Shown here: piece by piece, positions 54,301 through 64,000 of the stretch
How positions within the stretch are numbered: the first letter of the stretch is position 1
Layout of the letters: every line of letters starts with the position of its first letter
NCBI GenBank assembly: GCA_037367405.1
Contig: JAZKJV010002611.1
Span: forward strand, 620,001-684,000
Source: Ottelia alismoides
Taxonomy: Eukaryota > Streptophyta > Magnoliopsida > Alismatales > Hydrocharitaceae
Direction: 5' to 3'
DNA: 64,000 nucleotides
The notes under the pieces: generated by a model
The model's input: the letters and a program-made list of their open reading frames with translations, nothing else
Told to the model about the DNA's origin: nothing
Database searches by the model: none
Made by a program: the position numbers and the translations under genes

Positions 54301-56678
54301 TCTTCATACCCTAGCCTGACGCCTCTGATAGGTCACGGGGGCTCCGTTTCTCCAAATTTTCATGCAATTTTTGTAGCTCGAGAACGATAGGACTCTTCAT
54401 GAAGATTGTTCCTTGTACATCCTAGATACACGCCCTATCCCATGCTTCCTTGTACATAGCCTCGATTCTTTGAGATTCGCCGGCCAATAAGGGTGCCACC
54501 ATTGTTTATAAACAAGTAGCTCCGACCTCCTTCTCTTTTTTGGTCTGTTTTTCACCCTCTTCCCTTCCTCGTATTCGACCCTGAAGGTCCCCTCGTGATA
54601 GGAGGAGGCTTTTGGCGCCTTGAATCGGTCGCAGGAGGTGGGAGATGCACCCACGGCGGAGCTCCGGTGACGCCATGCTCCCTGGTCCCCCACCAGGTAT
54701 TCGAGCACCTTTTCTTGCTTCATTAGATAGATCTTAATTCTAGGTTTTATTTTCCGTGTTTAGTTTAATTTTTAAAATAAGTAAATCACTTCAGTTTGGT
54801 CGAGTCGAAGTTCGTCGGAGCTCCGCTCCAGCGACGACTCCTGAGCTCTCTCGTTCACCTCCAATGCCCGTATCGCCCCCATCTCGTTCCCTTTCATCTT
54901 CTCCATCTTCCGCTCGACCCTGATCAACCAGAGCCTCTGTGGCTTCGCGAATCGAGGTTCGCCTCCACCGCTCACCGGAACCTCGCCACCCCCCTTCATT
55001 TTTTGCGCTAAACCTTCAAACCCCAGGTCGAGGAGCTTCGCCTCAAGCCACTGGTTCTTCCTGTGCTGGTTTGGACGTACAAGAAGCCCTCTTGGGCTTG
55101 ATCGATTCCAGGAAGAGGTTCCTGGAGGTCTCTTCCTTCCTCGAGCTCACCTGAACGTCGGGGACCTCCAGGGGCCGGGCGGAGACCATCAGTCGACGCG
55201 GGGATCTTCCAGGCACGTACTGAGACCACCGGAGGAGACGGAGGAGGCCGGAGGCGCCAGCTATTCACGATCGAAGCTCGCCGCGCGCGAGCTTCGTCCC
55301 TGTTCTTCCACCTTGCTCCATCGATGTTCGATCAAGACGAAGCCCCCAGCCGTAGCAGCTGCCTTTGGATGCAAAGCCCCATGATCGTCCGATCTCATCA
55401 AGAGATCTAATCTCATCCATTCAACCTCGAAGCGTCATCAACCGTCCGATGGATGACACGTGGATAAGTGGCGCGCGGATCGCCATCCATCAGCGCGCCT
55501 ATAGGGGTAAATTGCAGATCTAAACCCCTGCCTTTTTGTATTTACTTATTAGTCCATTAAATAATGTGTAACATTTATTATAAATTGGATTTTTGCAAAA
55601 AGACCCTTAAGTTTTCCGTATTTACACTTCGATCCTTTCCACGTCAGCTCACGTGCTGTCTCACGTATGTTTGGAAAATTTCATGGGGGCCCTGGTATTT
55701 GTGTGTATTTTGTAAAGGTACATTAAATAGAATATACAGTTTTATTTTTTTTAGAAATTTGCACGCAGGCCCCTATCCTTTATGTAATTATGTTTTGGTC
55801 CCTGTGCGTGTGAGTCACGTATCGTCCCACATGATTGGAAAATTGCAATGGCCCCTGGCAGATTTTGAACTATGTATTTGGTCCATAAACTTCATGACAA
55901 CGCTCATAACTTTTGGTATATTTGCGCAGAAACCCCTGGACGTTATTTTAATTTCATATATGCCCCTGCCAGCTGTGTTGCTTTTATTTGTTGTTAGTAT
56001 TTATTCCATGCATCTCTATATCTCTAAAAAATCCACAAAAATTACCTAATGTTTCTGTTGCATCATAGTTTCACGTTATATTTTTATTTTGCATATTTAT
56101 AGCATTTTATTATTTATAAAAACTCAAAAATATGGATTTTCAGCATTGTTTGCATCATAAAATCCCTAAAAAATATAAAAAGATCTCAGAAAAATCCCAA
56201 AAAAATATATTTTTGTGTCTTCTAATTTCTATTAACTTCAATCCAAAAATCACTAAAAAAATACAAAAGAAAACTCCTAAAAATTATAAAACCTCAAAAA
56301 TCTTCATAAAAATATTAAAAATTCCAGAAAAATCCCAAAAATATAAACTCTATTTCAGAACTTTCCTATTCTATTATCTTTATATTAAAATTAATTTGAG
56401 GAGTTTTGGACACCGATTGATATTTTTCATCCTCATTTTGATTTCGGTTAGTAGCTTAGTCCACTGTTTACTAGTATTTTTTACTTTAAAAATACCAAAA
56501 AATAGGAAAAACTAGAAAAATAACAAAAACATTAGAAAAAATATAAAAATCACAAAAATATTTTATTTACTGTATTTTGATTATTTCTCCCTATTTTTGC
56601 CTCTCTTATCTCTAGTATGTATATATATGTATATACATTCCTTATATATTATCCCTTGATTTACTAAAATATATATAA

Positions 56679-56873
56679 AAATGTACTAAGCCTTCTCCCA
56701 CTACAAGTGGGGTCGGCTACATGGATTCTTGCTCAAATCCATGTTGAAAGACTCGACTATTTTTTACGCCGGCCGTCGACTACCTAACGTAACCACTGCA
56801 AGGGTGGGATTTGAACCCTGGCCTTTTGTATGGTAGACACACTGTACTACCACTAGACCATTAAGTGGGTTCT
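56679..56873 (-). mobile_element. Au-type SINE
   Basis: On the minus strand the element begins with a tRNA-like promoter: A box near TGGTCTAGTGGTAGTAC and B box GGTTCAAATCCCACC. It ends with GTAGCCGACCCCACTTGTAG, then TGGGAGAAGGCTTAGT, the characteristic 3' end of plant Au SINEs. It is flanked by ATTTACTAA(A/T)ATATATATAA on both sides (56659-56678 and 56874-56893), a 20-bp duplication with one mismatch. RNA polymerase III would transcribe it and LINE machinery would copy it. It sits in the proposed Gypsy-1 LTR. Confidence 0.9.
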
Positions 56874-57243
56874 ATTTACTAATATATATATAATATAAAA
56901 ACAAAATACAAAATCAGTAAATTAAAAAAAATATAATAAAAAGAGAGAGAAAATCAAAAACCCACAAAAATACTTGCATGCATACAGGACTAATTTGTAC
57001 ATGAATAATTGTAGGCTACCTGTTTTTGCTCTCTGTGGTTCGATCTCTACATGCTTATACACTATGCATTTTATGGTAGAGTAATACTTTTTTAATTCAC
57101 ACTTTTGGGACTTCAATGACTTATTCGTTATTGTGGGTTAATCTCTGATCAACAGGGGTTTAGTGAGCGGTCGCCTCAGCGACACTTTCGTATCTGCCTT
57201 GGGCGGGATGTATTCTGACCCTTGCCAAATCTCGGTTATCAGA

Positions 57244-57260
57244 TGGAGTCGTTGCCGGGG
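57244..57260 (+). other. Gypsy-1 primer binding site, tRNA-Asp type
   Basis: TGGAGTCGTTGCCGGGG matches the TGGCGCCGTTGCCGGGG site complementary to tRNA-Asp at 15 of 17 bases. This primer is usual for Athila and Tat gypsy elements, in agreement with the gag and protease downstream. Confidence 0.75.
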
Positions 57261-57263
57261 ATC

Positions 57264-59611
57264 AATGAGTGTAGCCTATTATACCTTGTCATTCTTGTAT
57301 AAAAATTCATTTATTCATCATTTGTTCTGTGAATAGTTATTTATTTGAAATTGCTTAATTATACATGATTCTTTGATTAGTGACATACACATTCATTCAT
57401 TTTGATTAATTACTTGATTCTTTATTTCATTGATTGATCTTATACTAATTCTATCTCTTTGTGGCCCTGTTGCGAGGGCCCGCCACGCGAGGATGGTTTC
57501 TTAGGAAGTCAAGGCAGCCAAGCTTAGAGGAGGTTGGTTTTCACTTCATGACCAGCTGGAGAGGGCACCAAGGATGCAAGGGGATGTGAATTAGCTAGGC
57601 CTTGAAGTAATTAGGACCAATTTTGTAATTTATTGTGAGAGAGAGATAATTTTGGCATGTAATATAACATGGACTCTATTCTTCACAACGAGGTCCAATG
57701 CCCGGGTGTCTGTTCACCTTGGGGCCTCGTCGTGATTTTTTCGTGTTTTCCCGCCTTATTTTCTTTGTTTCCCACGGATTTGAGCTTTCCGCCTTTGCTT
57801 TACTTTGTTTTGTGTGCATAGAGCCCCTAGACTTAGGATACTTGACTCGGTAGCTAGGTCAACACCTTAATAAGAATGCATGTTCCTATAGTCTATTACG
57901 TATGGATCTAGTCAAATCTAATAAATTTTAGTTGTTTAGAGTCGGACCCACGTGCCGTGAGAGACGTCGTACAACGCTGGCAGGACCCGTTGTGGTGGGC
58001 ACCGAGACGTTTCCAAGATCGGACTCCAGGGTTAGACTTTAAATAACCAACATATGGTTCTTCACGATTAATAGCAGCTACTTTTTAGGACGATTTTGTC
58101 GCTTGCACACCATCATGTAGATAAGTTTAAAAATTCTGTTTTGCATAACACATGGAGAGAGCTGGGATGCACTGTAAGTCTTCTAACTCAGCATGCATCA
58201 TTCCGTTCAATGGTGAGATTTCCATCATAGAATCAACTTGCACGGCTTTTCCGCTATCTCCCTCTGATTTTGAGCACCTAGGTCATAAATGAAAATCTAC
58301 AAAAACGTTAGGCGCTGGTATGAAACAAACTCAAAAAAAGTGAAAATCCAAAAAAACTAAAACAAGGGGACTGCTAAATAAACTTCGACCTTAATTAAAA
58401 TCTGTAATGGACTATCATTGTACTGGGTTCATAAAGCCCTCACTATTTTCAGGTACCTTTGGAGGGGGACCAAAACCCCACTCCCTTGAGCGAGGCACGT
58501 CCCATAAGGAATAGAGCTAAAATCCCAGTCTGCAACTGCCTTGTGTATCGCATGGATTTCCAAAGTATTGGCACTTATATCGTACGTGGGCGAGTAGGGC
58601 TTGGTCGCCAGTGATGACTCTCTATTGTGTAGAGCATCGACCTTGTCCGAAGTATCGAGCATAGGCCATACCTTCACGGGGATGTCTGTCTCATCGTCTT
58701 GCGTTCGAGTAGGTTCTTGCACGCTTACAGGTGATTCCGTTGTGAGCGAGTACCAAAGTATCGGTTTCGCCTATTGGCTTCCTCTCTCTATTTTCTTTGG
58801 CTGAGTAGGGATCCAAGAAGGGGTTACAAGGACCTCAAAAGGTACAGACTACAGGCTACAAAGGAGGAGGACAAGTACGTTATACTTTTCTGGCAGTACT
58901 CTCTCTCCTATAGGGGTAGCGTGCTAAGGACTTGTTAAAAGATATGCCTGAAATAACAACTCTAAAACTGAAAAGATAATAAATAGCCGAACTTTCATGG
59001 CTTCACATGACGTGAGTTAGTGAACCCAATCTTGTATTGTGTTTGTATGGATGTAGATTAAGGTTCAAAGATCAAGTCCGCGCCTTTGCGCCAATGTTGT
59101 TGTGTCATTCCCCTTGACCCCCGCTCAGTTTGAGCCTTTCTACTGTTTTGCACTCCTTTTTACTCCTCGTTGACCATCGTATCCTTCCTCCAACATACAA
59201 TCCTCTCTTGCTTCGCGAATTCGATCCATGGATGGTTTCCATCGGGACCCTGCCGACACCCACTTCGATTCCATGTACTCGACTTTGCCAATAAATTTGA
59301 GGCGATTCCCAAGAAGCCGATCCGAACCTTGCGGATCGATCTCCAGACTCCTCGTCTTCTACCCTCCTTTTGACCATCCAATAAACCGGGATCACTTTTG
59401 TTCCACCTTCGCCGTTGTGAATGGAGGTCGATCACAGTCCATATCCTTTTCCATTCATGACATTCTGGGATTGACCTTGATTCGAGATTCATTGTGACAG
59501 ATGGATAAAATTGCAACTGGTCTGATTAGGATTCTCTCATTCTGCAGATAGAAGACAGACTAAGCCCTGGATCCTAATACAGAATTCATTTCGTCAGACT
59601 CAGACCCTGAC
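57264..59611 (+). other. Gypsy-1 5' leader
   Basis: Long untranslated region. Plus-strand frames are short. An open minus-strand stretch of 114 codons (58429-58770) is the longest; see separate entry. 57880-58400 has no readable gene. Confidence 0.65.
58429..58770 (-). other. Open antisense frame in the Gypsy-1 leader
   Basis: The minus-strand frame is open for 114 codons between stops; the first ATG is at 58662, leaving 78 codons (MLDTSDKVDALHNRESSLAT at the start). No domain is recognised. Some plant Tat-clade gypsy elements carry extra antisense frames, so it is worth noting, but the length is within what chance allows. Confidence 0.3.
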
Positions 59612-60566
59612 ATGGCTCATCAAGGGAAGGGCAAGGGTCAGCAGCCACCCCAGCCAGAGCAAGGACAGATGCTTGATCAGAATCAGGTTAATGCACAGTT
59701 ATTAGCATCCATCCCAGCTATCCAACAGCAGCTGACCGAGCAGGCCCTAGCACAGATCGCTTTTCAGGATATGTTGAATGATGTAATGAACCAACACGAG
59801 GGAGGAGGAGGAGGAGGCCGAGGAGGTGATATTCCTTCAGATGATGAGGAGCCAGGAAATGGGACCCAAAACTACACTAAAGAAGACTTATAATCCTGGA
59901 GACAGCCAGATGATCGAGTGGATCCTCATTCCACCGGTGCATGCTCACTTTGAGCTGAAGCCCCAGCTCCTCGCTCTTCTTCCTGCTTTCCATGGAAACA
60001 CCAGTGAAGAGCCGTACATCCACCTGCAGCAGTTTTCACGCATCTGCCGCACTACTCACTATCCCAATGTCCTTTTGGACATAGTCAAAATGATGGCATT
60101 CCCCTTCAGCCTGCAAGACAAGGCCCTTTATTGGGTCAACCATCTGGGGAAGGTTGTGACAACCTGGGAGGAATTGAGGTCAACATTCTTGCATAAATTT
60201 TACCCTCTTGGTCGGCTCAACCAGATGCGAGCACGGATCAGCAACTTCTCCCAAGGAGCCCACGAATCCATACATGAAGCATGGGAGAGGTTCACCGATC
60301 TGCAGGAAAAATGCCCTCATCACGAGATCCCAAAGACCAGTTTGATCCAACACTTCTTTGGGGGCCTGAACATTGAGAGCCAAAGGCTCGTTGACGCAGC
60401 ATGTGGGGGTTCACACTTCAACAAGGATGAAGATGTAGTCTGGCAGATATTCGAAGAAATGGCTAAAGGAGAAGCCGTTCTCTCGTCATCAAAGGCATAC
60501 CAAAAGCAGTCCCACCTCCAGACAAAAAGTACACATGGCAGCATCTCGCGAGGCGGAGAGAGATGA
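59612..60566 (+). pseudogene. Gypsy-1 gag, frameshifted
   Basis: The first frame (59612-59893) starts MAHQGKGKGQQPPQPEQGQM and has a glutamine-rich, then glycine-rich acidic stretch. Near 59880 the frame shifts, and 59890-60566 carries the capsid-like domain: LKPQLLALLPAFHGNTSEEP, AFPFSLQDKALYWVNHLG, TTWEELRSTFLHKFYPLGR, ESIHEAWERFTDLQEKCPHH and IQHFFGGLNIESQRLVDAA. This is the retrotransposon gag domain of Athila and Tat elements, which forms the particle. A further frame change near 60550 leads to the linker frame. Not functional as it stands. Confidence 0.88.
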
Positions 60567-61740
60567 GATCTCCAACCTCAGTATCATTGGGGGACATCTC
60601 TCGAAGGTTGATATTATTGAAAAGCGATCATAAGACCTTGAAAAACTTGCTGTGATCGAAAAGAGGACTCAAAACCTTGATAAGCTAGATCAGATCACCA
60701 AACAGTTAGAACTGATAGTGGGCACCATCAACTCTGTTCAGTCGGCAGTGCCATAAGAGGCTTCAGCTGAGAAGAAAGACGACCCACCACCGCCACAACA
60801 GCCTCAGCCAAGCCAGCAGCCACTGGCAATCCAGCATGTGTACTATGTGCAGGCGTCCGACCAGGGCCAACCGCAGCAGCAGATGGTTGTGTACCAACCA
60901 GACTTTGCAACGGGATCCGATCCAGTCTTCCCACTACCACCCCTGATTCAAGAAGTCAACGGGGTGTGGAGCAATGAAGCACAGCCGAACCATCCCATGG
61001 GACAACCTCAGGGTCAGCCACCAGCCAACCAGCAATATCACCAACCTCAGGGTGGTCGGTTTGGGTAGTCCTCACAGCCGTCGCCACAGTACCATCAACC
61101 TCCTCCTTATGCAAATCAATGGAGGTAGAATCAGCATTATCAGCAGCAGCAGTACCGTCAGCCACAACCTTTCCATCAGTATGCGGCCGCTCCACCTCAG
61201 CAATACCAGCAGTATCCTCCTCCCTCTTACCAGCAATTTCAGCTTCCTGCACCACCCCAGCATCACCAACAACAGCCTCAGCACCAGCACATGCAGCAAC
61301 AGCATGGTCCGCATGCTGAATCTTCAGAGGCAACTCCTGTGAACCCAACCATGGATTGCTTGGCCCAACTCGTCAAAGGGCTAGCAGATATGACCAAGAG
61401 GCTCGACGAGCTGACTGCCACCAAGACCACCATCCCAGCTCAGGTCGAAGCCAACCCCACTAGTTTTAAAAGGAAATTGCAGGTAGAATGTGATGCCCTA
61501 TCTGCATCTGTAGAGTCAGAAAATGATAATATTATTTGTTCTAATGCTGTCACTCTCAGGAGTGGTAGGGCCTTGCCTCCGCCTGCTGTCAAGAATGGGG
61601 AGAATAAAGAACGAGGTGAATCGTCATCTTCTGCATCAGCCATGCCAGCTACAGGGGCGGATGAGGAGGAAGAAGAAGGAGAAGTCATTCCAGCAGTCAT
61701 GCAGCACCAACACCGTCAGCCAAAAACACAAAAACATTAG
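60567..61740 (+). pseudogene. Gypsy-1 gag C-terminal, glutamine-rich linker with stops
   Basis: One frame (same as protease and early RT) holds DEISNLSIIGGHLSKVD, then QPQPSQQPLAIQHVYYVQ and long Q, P and Y stretches, PTMDCLAQLVKGLADMTKRLD, and AVTLRSGRALPPP near 61545, typical of Athila gag ends. Stops interrupt it at about 60630, 60754, 61066, 61126 and 61738. Most of them replace glutamine-like positions (TAA or TAG in Q-rich contexts). Confidence 0.8.
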
Positions 61741-61785
61741 CAAAATCAAAAACAACAAAAAGAAGTTTGCAGCCGAAGCAAAGCC

Positions 61786-62853
61786 GTGCCAGCCTTGGAG
61801 AAGCCACCAGCAGCAGTCGATCCCTCGCCAGCCGACGGAGCAGACGCCTTACTTTTTGCTTGCCCATCAGCACCAGCATCTCAGGAACCAGTTTGTACTC
61901 CTTTTTGTAGTCTGGATGTGCAACAATTTGTGGGTGATAGTTCTGATGTAGACAAAAACTCTACTTTGCCTATCAGTGATGTAAATATCCCTTTTCCTAA
62001 TGCAATTGAAAAATCCAAAAAAATTGCAAAAAGAAAAAGTGCACTGTCTGATCCTGGAGTTGTGGAAATAATAGATAGCTTAACTATTGAGATTCCCTTA
62101 CTGAAGGTCGTGGAATACATGCCAGCTGTGAAAAAAGGTTTGAAAGAAGCATGTACCAACAAGTGTCAACCATCACGCAAGAACAAACGCAATCAGTTCG
62201 AAAGCGTGCTCTCCATGGCTACTATTGCAGTTATCAGCAATCTCCCTCAGAAGAAACAAGACAAAGGAGCGCCTCTTATCATTTGTGAGATATTTGATCA
62301 GGTCTTCGAGCGTATTCTCCTTGACATCGGGTCTTCTATCAACCTTTTTCCCTCATCCCTAATGCAAGAATTTGGGCTCGGTCCGCTCAATCTGACACAG
62401 ATGATCCTTCAGTTCGCTGACCGATCCACCAAGCGACCGAGAGGCCTGGTAGAAGATGTTGTGGTGAAGGTGCGGGAGAAGCAATTCCCTGTTGATTTCG
62501 TCGTCCTCGATATGGACTCACCCGCACCCTTACTCCAGACCCCCATAATCCTTGGCCGACCATTTTTTCGTACCTCAGGTGTCGTGGTGGATTACGGGTT
62601 GGGCAAGATCACTTTTCGCTCGGACAGCAAGCAGATCACGATAGACATGATCAGAGAGCCGAATGCCACGACTAATGAGAGCCATGCAGTACCAGAAGCA
62701 GACTGTGACTTCATTGCAGAGATCAGAGACTCATCACTGTCGGTGAATGATTCATGGACCCGAGAAATCCTCACTCTCGAGGAGGACTTGGAAAGCACAG
62801 TTGGTCTATGCTCCGATGATTTTTGGGAGACAGATCCCCAGATGCTGGCGTAA
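61786..62853 (+). pseudogene. Gypsy-1 protease region
   Basis: Open for 355 codons. The protease core reads VFERILLDIGSSINLFPSSL (catalytic D at about 62325), where relatives have D-L/S-G-A-S, then LQFADRSTKRPRGLVEDV and PIILGRPFFRTSGVVVDYG, a retropepsin of the Athila type. It would cleave the gag-pol polyprotein. It is in frame with the preceding linker and the following RT; the TAA at 62851 separates it from RT, so it survives only as part of a broken polyprotein frame. Confidence 0.85.
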
Positions 62854-64000
62854 CTATGTAATTCCGAGAATTCACTCCAGCCTGAACACAGTGAGCATAG
62901 TACAGAACAGTTCGGCACATCATTAGGGTCTCAACAGAACACCGAGGATGGTAGCTCCATCAAAGAAGTACATCCCACCACCAGTATAGTGTCTGAAGTA
63001 ACCAACAAGTTGGACAGATCAAAACCAGAACTCAAGCCACTTCCTGCAGACCTAAAGTATGCTTTCCTTGCTGGTGAAGAACACATGTATCTGGTCATCA
63101 TCAGCAGCAGGCTGAATCCGGAGCAGGAATCTCGACTTCTCGAGGTTCTAGAAAAGAACCGCAAGGTACTTGGTTGGTGCGTATCAGATCTCTGTGGGAT
63201 AAATCCAGCCTTGTGTTCACACCACATTTATCTGGAAGAAGATGCCAAGCCGTCTCGCGAATTCCAAAGAAGACTGAATCCGAATCTCCGAGACATCGTC
63301 ATGAAAGAAATCACGAAATGGTGCGACGCAGGCTTCATCTATCCTATCTCCGATTCAAAATGGGTGAGCCCACTGCATGTAGTTCCAAAGAAATCTGGGC
63401 TTACCGTGGTTACCAATGACAAGGAGAGGAAATATCCACTCGGGTACCAACATCCTGGCAGGTGTGTGTTGACTATCGCCGTCTTAATGCAGCAACTAAG
63501 AAGGACCACTTCCCCTTGCCATTCATTGATCAAGTTTTGGAAAGACTAGCAGGCAAGGAGTTCTTCTGCTTTTTCGATGGGTATTCCGGGTACAACCAGG
63601 TGGCAATCGCTCTCGAAGATCAAGAGAAGACTACCTTCACTTGCCCGTTCGGCACCTATGCCTTCAGAAGAATGCCCTTTGGATTATGCAACGCACCTGC
63701 GACATTCCATCTATGCATGTTAGCAGTTATCGCCGAGATGGTAGGCAGTTTTCTCGAGGTGTTCATGGACGACTTCCCAGTCTATGGTGACAGTTTTGAT
63801 TCTTGTCTTGGGCACCTAGACAGAGTGCTTCAGAAATGTAGTGAAGTCAGTCTAGTGCTCTCATGGGAAAAGAGCCACTTCATGGTCACCGAAGGGATTG
63901 TGCTGGGTCACGTCGTTTCCAAACATGGCATGGAAGTCGACCCGGCAAAGGTGGATGTTATTGCAAATCTTGAGCCACCTCAGTCAGTCAGGAATGTAAG
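62854..64000 (+). pseudogene. Gypsy-1 reverse transcriptase, partial, frameshifted
   Basis: The frame from 62854 reads LKYAFLAGEEHMYLVIISSR, VLGWCVSDLCGINPALCSHH, CDAGFIYPISDSKWVSPLHV and VVPKKSGLTVV. Near 63450 it shifts; from 63456 another frame is open to the window edge and continues with WQVCVDYRRLNAATKKDHFP, FFCFFDGYSGYNQ, FRRMPFGLCNAPATF, FMDDFPVYGDSFDSCLGHL (the FMDD catalytic box near 63761-63772) and KVDVIANLEPPQSV. RNase H and integrase lie beyond 64000. All RT signatures survive apart from the frame break. Confidence 0.88.

Larger units (their letters stand above)
54236..57241 (+). repeat. Gypsy-1 5' LTR (left border uncertain)
   Basis: The right border is fixed by ...GGTTATCA at 57241, two bases before a primer site. 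The left border is a guess at TGTTTTGTC (54236), where composition changes abruptly from AT-rich to mixed; it could lie further left. The segment holds two perfect inverted repeats (54250-54300), a GC-rich block with frames on both strands, A-rich runs (56130-56570) and a SINE. Without the 3' LTR, which is outside the window, the span cannot be tested. Confidence 0.5.
57244..64000 (+). mobile_element. Gypsy-1 interior, Athila-like, running off the window
   Basis: After the primer site come a 2.35-kb leader, gag (59612-60566), a glutamine-rich linker ending in the AVTLRSGRALPPP motif, protease and RT, cut by the window edge. Clade assignment rests on the PBS, on AVTLRSG and on the protease and RT motifs. 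The main frame carries six stops and two frameshifts, so the copy is defective. Confidence 0.9.

Noticed and set aside
54796..55268. Several 70-86-codon frames on both strands
   Set aside because: Open on both strands in a GC-rich part of the probable LTR; no domain.
56132..56515. 127-codon plus-strand frame
   Set aside because: Lysine- and isoleucine-rich translation of AAAAATCC-type repeats in the LTR; no coding character.
1..64000. CRISPR arrays, operons, bacterial-type genes, rRNA or functional tRNA genes
   Set aside because: None seen. The only tRNA-like sequence is the SINE head at about 56810-56865.

Overview
This is nuclear DNA from a flowering plant with a large, repeat-rich genome. 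The elements are Ty1/copia and Athila-like Ty3/gypsy LTR retrotransposons, a plant Au-type SINE, an L1-type LINE, and a plant-type LON protease exon with intron borders. The style of the elements fits a monocot, but species cannot be fixed from sequence alone. Almost the whole window is transposable elements. There is no intact host gene and only one long open gag-pol.

Layout. 1-2216: 3' end of a decayed Copia (Copia-1). 2217-3779: AT-rich non-coding DNA. 3780-35160: an old host locus cut apart by insertions. Its pieces are 3780-4414, 9519-10197, 22795-23595, 30534-31588 and 34244-35160. They hold a decayed minus-strand CCHC zinc-knuckle reading frame and a plus-strand LON protease exon. Insertions into this locus are Copia-2 (4415-9513, minus), Copia-3 (10198-22789, plus), a non-autonomous LTR element NA-1 (23601-30528, minus) and a second family member NA-2 (31589-34238, plus). 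Copia-3 is split by Copia-4 (12474-20426, minus), which is split by a 3.18-kb solo LTR (15256-18433). NA-1 carries Copia-5 (23865-28958, minus) inside its 3' LTR. Most boundaries are supported by 5-bp target-site duplications.

35161-41574: Copia-6, with two LTRs of about 700 bp and an uninterrupted 1,439-codon gag-pol. It abuts a 5'-truncated Copia-7 (41579-45157) without a duplication, which suggests recombination. 45158-54235: AT-rich intergenic DNA with a LINE remnant (about 51985-52800). About 54236-64000: an Athila-like gypsy element running off the right edge, comprising a 5' LTR with a SINE inside it, a tRNA-Asp-like primer site at 57244, a long leader, then decayed gag, protease and reverse transcriptase.

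The best candidate for something undescribed is RNA structure. Four Copia copies (2, 3, 4, 5) keep a 14-15-bp stem-loop about 45 nt before the gag start, and its loop is perfectly complementary over 7 nt to a site just downstream (a possible pseudoknot or kissing interaction), with one compensatory base-pair change. Also notable: a non-autonomous family that keeps the end of a Copia pol gene, an LTR hairpin into whose loop Copia-5 inserted, and the LON exon remnant. I found no sign of a multi-gene biological system; this is a retrotransposon-dominated heterochromatin-like region.
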